Source of the DNA: Phytohalomonas tamaricis | GTDB taxonomy: Bacteria; Pseudomonadota; Gammaproteobacteria; Pseudomonadales; Halomonadaceae | NCBI RefSeq assembly: GCF_003012345.1 | Contig: NZ_PVRV01000019.1 | Coordinates: forward strand, 124,001-188,000 | Direction: 5' to 3' | DNA length: 64,000 bases | Shown: piece after piece, positions 59,975 through 64,000 of the stretch | How the letters are laid out: each line of letters begins with the position of its first letter | Numbering within the stretch: the first letter of the stretch is position 1 | Made by a program: the position numbers and the translations under genes | The notes under the pieces: generated by a model | The model's database searches: none | Seen by the model: only the letters and a program-made list of their open reading frames with translations | Told to the model about the DNA's origin: nothing

Positions 59975-60952
59975 ATGCCTCGTGTATTGATGCTGCGTGA
60001 CGACACTCCACCTGCCCGTATCGAGACGCTCGATGACAATGATCTGCCCCAGCTCGGCGTGACGCTGGATATCGACTTCTCGACATTGAACTATAAAGAC
60101 GCGCTGGCGATTACCGGCGCGGGGAAAATTGTACGCAACTTCCCCATGGTAGGCGGAATCGATGCCGTTGGCACGGTCGCCCACTCAAATGATGCACGCT
60201 ACGCCTCTGGACAGCGGGTTATTGTTACCGGCTGGGGCGTAGGCGAACGTTACTGGGGCGGCTTTGCCGAACGCCAGCGTTTCGATCCCGACTGGCTGGT
60301 GCCGTGTCCCGACCCGCTGTCACCGCGCCAGGCCATGCTGCTCGGCACCGCCGGCTTTACCGCAATGCTGGCACTGATTCGGCTTGAAAAAGCGGGCTTG
60401 ACGCCCTCAGCAGGCCCCATTGTCGTCACCGGTGCCACCGGCGGTGTCGGCTGCTGGGCAATTCAACTACTGGCGCAGCAGGGCTTTGAAGTACACGCCG
60501 TGACCGGCAAGCCTGACAAGGCCCAATGGCTCAAGACACTTGGTGCTCATACACTAATTGATCGTCACGAGTTCATCGCGAAGGTGCGTGCACTCGACAA
60601 GGCGCAATGGGCCGGTGGCGTGGACAATGTCGGCAGCAGTACCCTCGCCGCACTGCTGTCGCGTACCCAGGACAATGGCTGCGTCGCTGCCGTCGGACTC
60701 GCAGGTGGCATGGATCTGCCCACATCGGTGGCCCCGTTCATTTTGCGCGGCGTTTCTCTGCTTGGCGTCAACAGCGTCACCGTCCCTTACGCACCGCGCC
60801 TGGAGGCGTGGGAACGTCTGGCGACGCTACCCGAGGCGATGTTCGAGGCGATTGAAACCGAAACTATCGGCCTCGACGCTCTGCCCGACAAAGCTCGGGC
60901 CATGGTCGATGGAAAAACCCACGGCAAGGTGCTGATAGACCCGCATCGTTGA
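59975..60952 (+). CDS. acuI: Acrylyl-CoA reductase-type MDR oxidoreductase (AcuI/YhdH)
   Basis: The 325-residue protein of the medium-chain reductase superfamily carries the YhdH/AcuI signatures DFSTLNYKDALAITGAGKIV at about 36-55, FPMVGGIDAVGTV, VIVTGWGVGERYWGGFAERQ, and the NADPH site GPIVVTGATGGVGCWAIQLL at about 146-165. AcuI reduces acryloyl-CoA to propionyl-CoA and protects cells that degrade DMSP or 3-hydroxypropionate. Without DMSP genes nearby the true substrate is inferred only. The upstream sequence has AAGGAA with good spacing. A perfect 10-bp hairpin follows the stop. Confidence 0.92.
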   Translation: MPRVLMLRDDTPPARIETLDDNDLPQLGVTLDIDFSTLNYKDALAITGAGKIVRNFPMVGGIDAVGTVAHSNDARYASGQRVIVTGWGVGERYWGGFAERQRFDPDWLVPCPDPLSPRQAMLLGTAGFTAMLALIRLEKAGLTPSAGPIVVTGATGGVGCWAIQLLAQQGFEVHAVTGKPDKAQWLKTLGAHTLIDRHEFIAKVRALDKAQWAGGVDNVGSSTLAALLSRTQDNGCVAAVGLAGGMDLPTSVAPFILRGVSLLGVNSVTVPYAPRLEAWERLATLPEAMFEAIETETIGLDALPDKARAMVDGKTHGKVLIDPHR

Positions 60953-60967
60953 AAACATCTGAAAGCT

Positions 60968-60992
60968 TCAGGCCGGCTAAATGCCGGCCTGA
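60968..60992 (+). terminator. GC-rich hairpin after acuI
   Basis: TCAGGCCGGC pairs perfectly with GCCGGCCTGA over 5 nt, 16 bp past the stop codon, between convergent genes. No U-tract follows on the plus strand, so it may be Rho-dependent or serve both genes weakly. Confidence 0.5.
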
Positions 60993-61036
60993 GGTCATCT
61001 CAATCAATGGAATGCCTGATAAAACGGCGCGCCACC

Positions 61037-61849
61037 TCACTGGAACATGGGGATCAACAGCAAAAGCGCGCCCATCGCGATGCGATACCAGCCGAAGACG
61101 GAAAGGGTGTGAGACTCAACAAAACGTACCAGCGCACGCACCACCACCAGAGCACTGAAGAAGGCAGCAACGAAACCGACGGCGATGGTCAGCGCATCAT
61201 TAGCGGTAATCAGACTATGGTTTTCCCATAGATCGAGTGTCGTTGCGCCGAGCATGGTCGGAATGGCAATGAAAAACGAGAACTCGGTAGCCGTCTTGCG
61301 AGAAAGCCCTGACAACATCCCGCCGACGATCGTCGCCCCCGAGCGTGATGTTCCCGGAATCACCGCGAAACACTGTGCAATACCCACCCCGAGCGCCTGG
61401 CGCCAGGTAATATCATCGGTGCCCGACGTGACACGTGGTTTAGCGAAACGTTCGACCAGGATAATCACTACGCCACCAATAATCAGCATATAGGCCACGA
61501 TGCGCGGATCGAACAGCACCGCCTTGATCTGGTGGATAAACAGCGCGCCAATGATCGCCGAGGGAATGAAGCCGATCAGCACATTACGGGCAAACTGCAG
61601 CGATACGGGATCGCGCGTGAAGACCCCACGCACTGTCGTTGTCACCCGCTGATGATAGACCCATATCACGGCGAGAATTGACCCTAGCTGGATCACCACC
61701 TCGAATACCTTGCTGGCATCTGACTCGAACCCTATCCAGCTCCCCACCAGAATCAGGTGCCCGGTACTCGATACCGGCAAGAATTCAGTAATGCCCTCGA
61801 CAATGCCCAGCAATAACGCCTGCAACAGATGAACAATATCAATCGTCAT
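61037..61849 (-). CDS. uppP: Undecaprenyl-diphosphatase, UppP/BacA type
   Basis: The 270-residue integral membrane protein recycles the cell-wall lipid carrier by removing a phosphate from undecaprenyl diphosphate. Diagnostic segments are GIVEGITEFLPVSSTGHLIL at about 15-34 and CFAVIPGTSRSGATIVGGML at about 155-174, which carry the catalytic Glu, Ser, His and Arg residues. Overproduction gives bacitracin resistance in E. coli. ATG 61849 has GGAG 11 nt upstream; an earlier start would add 14 unrelated residues. Single gene. Confidence 0.96.
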   Translation of the reverse strand: MTIDIVHLLQALLLGIVEGITEFLPVSSTGHLILVGSWIGFESDASKVFEVVIQLGSILAVIWVYHQRVTTTVRGVFTRDPVSLQFARNVLIGFIPSAIIGALFIHQIKAVLFDPRIVAYMLIIGGVVIILVERFAKPRVTSGTDDITWRQALGVGIAQCFAVIPGTSRSGATIVGGMLSGLSRKTATEFSFFIAIPTMLGATTLDLWENHSLITANDALTIAVGFVAAFFSALVVVRALVRFVESHTLSVFGWYRIAMGALLLLIPMFQ

Positions 61850-62079
61850 GGTGCTACGCGCTCCTCGTCGTGGCCCATGAAACGATTGCAATCAACAAAA
61901 TAATGCATGAATCAAGACTCTCCATAAGTAAAACGTGCCGTACTCGTCCCGATGAGTGCGGATGCAACAGCCTAGCGGCTACACATTAAGGCGTTATTAT
62001 CCGGCGCTGGTGGATCGTGTCGCTAGTCAGATGTGGCGTTACGTCGTGCCCCGCGCCTTTCCTGATCATCGTCATTGCA

Positions 62080-62991
62080 TCAGGCTTGGAACAACCAACA
62101 CTTGAACGCATGCATCGGCACATTGAAGTGGCGATGCATGGGGGTAAACAGCGACAGCCTGCCGGGGCTCTCGAGTTCCAGCGGCAGCGCTTTGACCAGA
62201 AGTCCCTCACGCAGTTCAAAATCAAGCAGGCTTGTCCAGCCTAGCGTGACGCCTTGCCCAGCCAGAGCAGCATTCATCAGCAGCTGATAGCTATTGGCAT
62301 AAAGGGGGCGCCGCGCCGACTGCCACGCAAGCCCCAGAGCATCGAACCAGGTGGGCCAGGTCATCCAGTCGTGATAATGATCCTCCAGCATCAGTATCAC
62401 GTGCTGGTTCAAAAGGGCCATAGCGTCACCTATTGCCCCCTCTCGCGCGAGATAGGACGGCGCGCAGAGTGCCGCAATCATTTCCTGGGCGAATACCGGT
62501 TCGGCAGTCATGCCCGGCGGATCGACCTCTCCGGCTAAGTGGTAGTACAGGCCAAGATCGAACTCGGCCAGATCGAGCCGGTAAGGATCTTCCACAATCA
62601 AAATACGGATCGAAATTTCAGGATGGAGGCGTTGGAAATCGGGCAGCTGACGCGCCAACCACAGCGAGGCAATGGTTGGGCTGGATGCAATGGTGAGCTG
62701 CTGTTCGCCCTGATGGCGGCGCAGCTCGAAAGTCGCCTCGCTGAGTTCACGCAATACTCGCTGCACGACAAGAAAGTAACCTTCACCCGCAGGCGTAAGG
62801 CGCACACCGGTAGCACTACGATCGAACAGCAGGCGCCCCAGATCGTTTTCCAACCGCTTGATCTGACGACTGATTGCACTTTGGGTGAGGTGTAATTCTT
62901 CCGCCGCCCGTGTCACGCTCAGGTGACGCGCCGCTGCCTCGAAGGCGCGCAGGCAATTAAGCGGCGGCAGTGAGTGGCGATCATGGTTCAT
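62080..62991 (-). CDS. LysR-family transcriptional regulator, GcvA-like
   Basis: The 303-residue protein has the LysR winged helix-turn-helix PPLNCLRAFEAAARHLSVTR AAEELHLTQSAISRQIKRLE (about 9-48), followed by a two-lobed effector domain. The wording PLNCLRAFEAAARH places it near GcvA/AmpR-type regulators. LysR proteins usually regulate a divergent gene, but here the neighbour upstream on the same strand is a CocE-type hydrolase, 58 bp before the start. GAGGA with a 7-nt spacer supports ATG 62991; a longer in-frame version overlaps the hydrolase gene. The target and effector are unknown. Confidence 0.92.
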   Translation of the reverse strand: MNHDRHSLPPLNCLRAFEAAARHLSVTRAAEELHLTQSAISRQIKRLENDLGRLLFDRSATGVRLTPAGEGYFLVVQRVLRELSEATFELRRHQGEQQLTIASSPTIASLWLARQLPDFQRLHPEISIRILIVEDPYRLDLAEFDLGLYYHLAGEVDPPGMTAEPVFAQEMIAALCAPSYLAREGAIGDAMALLNQHVILMLEDHYHDWMTWPTWFDALGLAWQSARRPLYANSYQLLMNAALAGQGVTLGWTSLLDFELREGLLVKALPLELESPGRLSLFTPMHRHFNVPMHAFKCWLFQA

Positions 62992-63049
62992 GAGGCTATC
63001 CTCGGGCGTGGACGTCCCGAGGATAGCATGAGTAATGCGTGTGACCGGA

Positions 63050-64000
63050 CTATACCGCGTCGCGGGCGATGCGCTTCCACCAGGTTTTGGTGCTGACAAT
63101 AGCCTCACGTTCCCGGGCGATCTGCTCGGCCTCGAGGTAGAAGTTCTCCTCATCACAGCTCAATCGATAACGGCTTTCGACCTCGACGGCAAACGCCGCA
63201 CCATCGCCCACGTCACGTCCGGCCTTGTAGTGCCAGGTGATGTCGGCACAGGTGCGCGTGGCGTCACTGGGATGACTGGTATAGACCTCACGCGCACGCT
63301 GATCGACCCATAGACCATGATCGAGAAAACGCATCGCGCCCATGTCATCCTCGACAATCACTCTGACTTCGCCGCTGGCAACATCCTCACTGATCGTGCG
63401 CTTGGGCGCGGCCGGACGCAGCGTTTCGAGACGGCATGGCGTCGCGGCCTCCGGCGGCTCAAATGGCATGTCCACGTAAGTTGCATGTGATACCGGCAGC
63501 TCAAGGCGTGGCGCACCGGCCAAGAGCGTCAGATCCGCGCGTTTTTTCGGTGACCATACCAGCGGGAAGTTGGCACTCGATAGTGCCACGCGCAGGCGAT
63601 GCCCCTTAGGCAAACGGTAGCCGATCAGATCGAGCTTGAGCGTGATATCCAGTGGCGCGCCGGGAGTCACAGGCGAAACCCGTGCCGGGTCGTCACGCAG
63701 CAATAGGTTAAGCGTACCGTAGGTAATCAGCGCGCTCTCGCCGCTGGGCGAGACATCACACAGGCGCACATTGAGCTGACCGCAATCGGCCGCGCTGGCG
63801 AGCTGGGCTACCAGCATCGGCTGACCGAGGATATCGAGGCCATCCTCAAAGGGTAAGGAATCAAAGGTCAGAGCCAAGCCATCATCACGTCGCTGATCCG
63901 GCGGGAAGTCGGCGCCATACCACAAGCCGATGTACTCCCCCTGCAGTGCTCCGGCCGTCAGCGGTGATGTGATCGGCTGCGGCGCGGTCAAGCTGGTCTC
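63050..64000 (-). CDS. CocE/NonD-family hydrolase, C-terminal part (cut by the window edge)
   Basis: About 316 residues are present; the reading frame is open to the end of the window and lacks a start. The visible part shows the jelly-roll-like C-terminal domain of the X-Pro dipeptidyl-peptidase S15/CocE family (ALTFDSLPFEDGLDILGQPM, LIGYRLPKGHRLRVALSSAN, FPLVWSPKKRADLTLLAGAP). The catalytic alpha/beta-hydrolase half with Ser-Asp-His lies to the right of the window. Such enzymes hydrolyse esters or peptides, including cocaine esterase-like substrates. It precedes the LysR gene on the same strand and may be controlled by it. Confidence 0.85.
   Translation of the reverse strand, partial: ETSLTAPQPITSPLTAGALQGEYIGLWYGADFPPDQRRDDGLALTFDSLPFEDGLDILGQPMLVAQLASAADCGQLNVRLCDVSPSGESALITYGTLNLLLRDDPARVSPVTPGAPLDITLKLDLIGYRLPKGHRLRVALSSANFPLVWSPKKRADLTLLAGAPRLELPVSHATYVDMPFEPPEAATPCRLETLRPAAPKRTISEDVASGEVRVIVEDDMGAMRFLDHGLWVDQRAREVYTSHPSDATRTCADITWHYKAGRDVGDGAAFAVEVESRYRLSCDEENFYLEAEQIAREREAIVSTKTWWKRIARDAV

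Noticed and set aside
1-64000. tRNA, rRNA, CRISPR arrays, insertion sequences
   Set aside because: No cloverleaf with a conserved TTCGAATC-type arm, no regularly spaced direct repeats and no transposase motifs were noticed by eye.

Overview
The window reads as chromosome of a moderately GC-rich gammaproteobacterium. A heterotrophic, probably halotolerant member of the Halomonadaceae (Halomonas, Kushneria or Halotalea type) fits best. That is inferred from the mix of GlnE, a membrane malate:quinone oxidoreductase, TRAP-TAXI uptake, polyol ABC uptake and an E. coli-like TrhO; no taxonomic marker was compared. No rRNA, tRNA, CRISPR array, insertion sequence or prophage was seen.

Layout. 1-882: start of an ArsR-type repressor divergent from arsH. 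903-1943: a soluble chemoreceptor-like protein with its domains in unusual order. 2110-14491: a complete polyol (mannitol/sorbitol/arabitol type) catabolic region on the minus strand. It holds an ABC importer (mtlE-F-G-K), polyol dehydrogenase, xylulokinase, transaldolase, a P-loop kinase and a sugar/proton symporter, and faces a divergent LacI-type regulator across a gap with two matching 34-bp inverted repeats. 14676-15914: a cysteine-free ribosomal protein L31 and a DksA paralogue that has lost half of its zinc ligands, the usual zinc-sparing pair. 16086-20992: potassium channel, small membrane protein, luciferase-like oxidoreductase, GAF-GGDEF-EAL protein. 21075-24993: TAXI-TRAP transporter. 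25203-30374: aldo/keto reductase, GDT1-type cation transporter, an AT-rich gap, metallo-hydrolase and MFS exporter. 30396-34299: a GAF fragment and a MocR regulator divergent from rhodanese, acetyltransferase and PaiB-like genes. 34368-36431: LemA and two TPM-domain proteins. 36759-43673: mqo, trhO, a RIO-like kinase and glnE.

44092-54365 is the most interesting part. A three-gene type I secretion system (ABC protein, HlyD-type adaptor, TolC-type channel) sits beside two large enzymes without signal peptides: a 5'-nucleotidase/metallophosphatase and an ExeM-type nuclease with a lamin-tail domain. Their last residues are alike, so they are likely the cargo; together they would degrade extracellular DNA and release nucleosides and phosphate. 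Between these two convergent genes, closed by its own strong terminator, lies a roughly 195-nt stretch with no credible ORF but ten GGA motifs, several in hairpin loops. It looks like a CsrB/RsmY/RsmZ-class RNA that sequesters CsrA/RsmA.

54634-64000 holds housekeeping and small metabolic genes: an amidohydrolase, an AbrB-type membrane protein, PhzF, a small YegP-like protein, Nudix, an NAD(P)-binding protein, dgkA, acuI, uppP, a LysR regulator, and a CocE-type hydrolase cut by the window edge.

Functions are read from motifs and synteny, without database searches. Start codons were moved to internal ATG/GTG/TTG codons where a good ribosome binding site or family length supports this.
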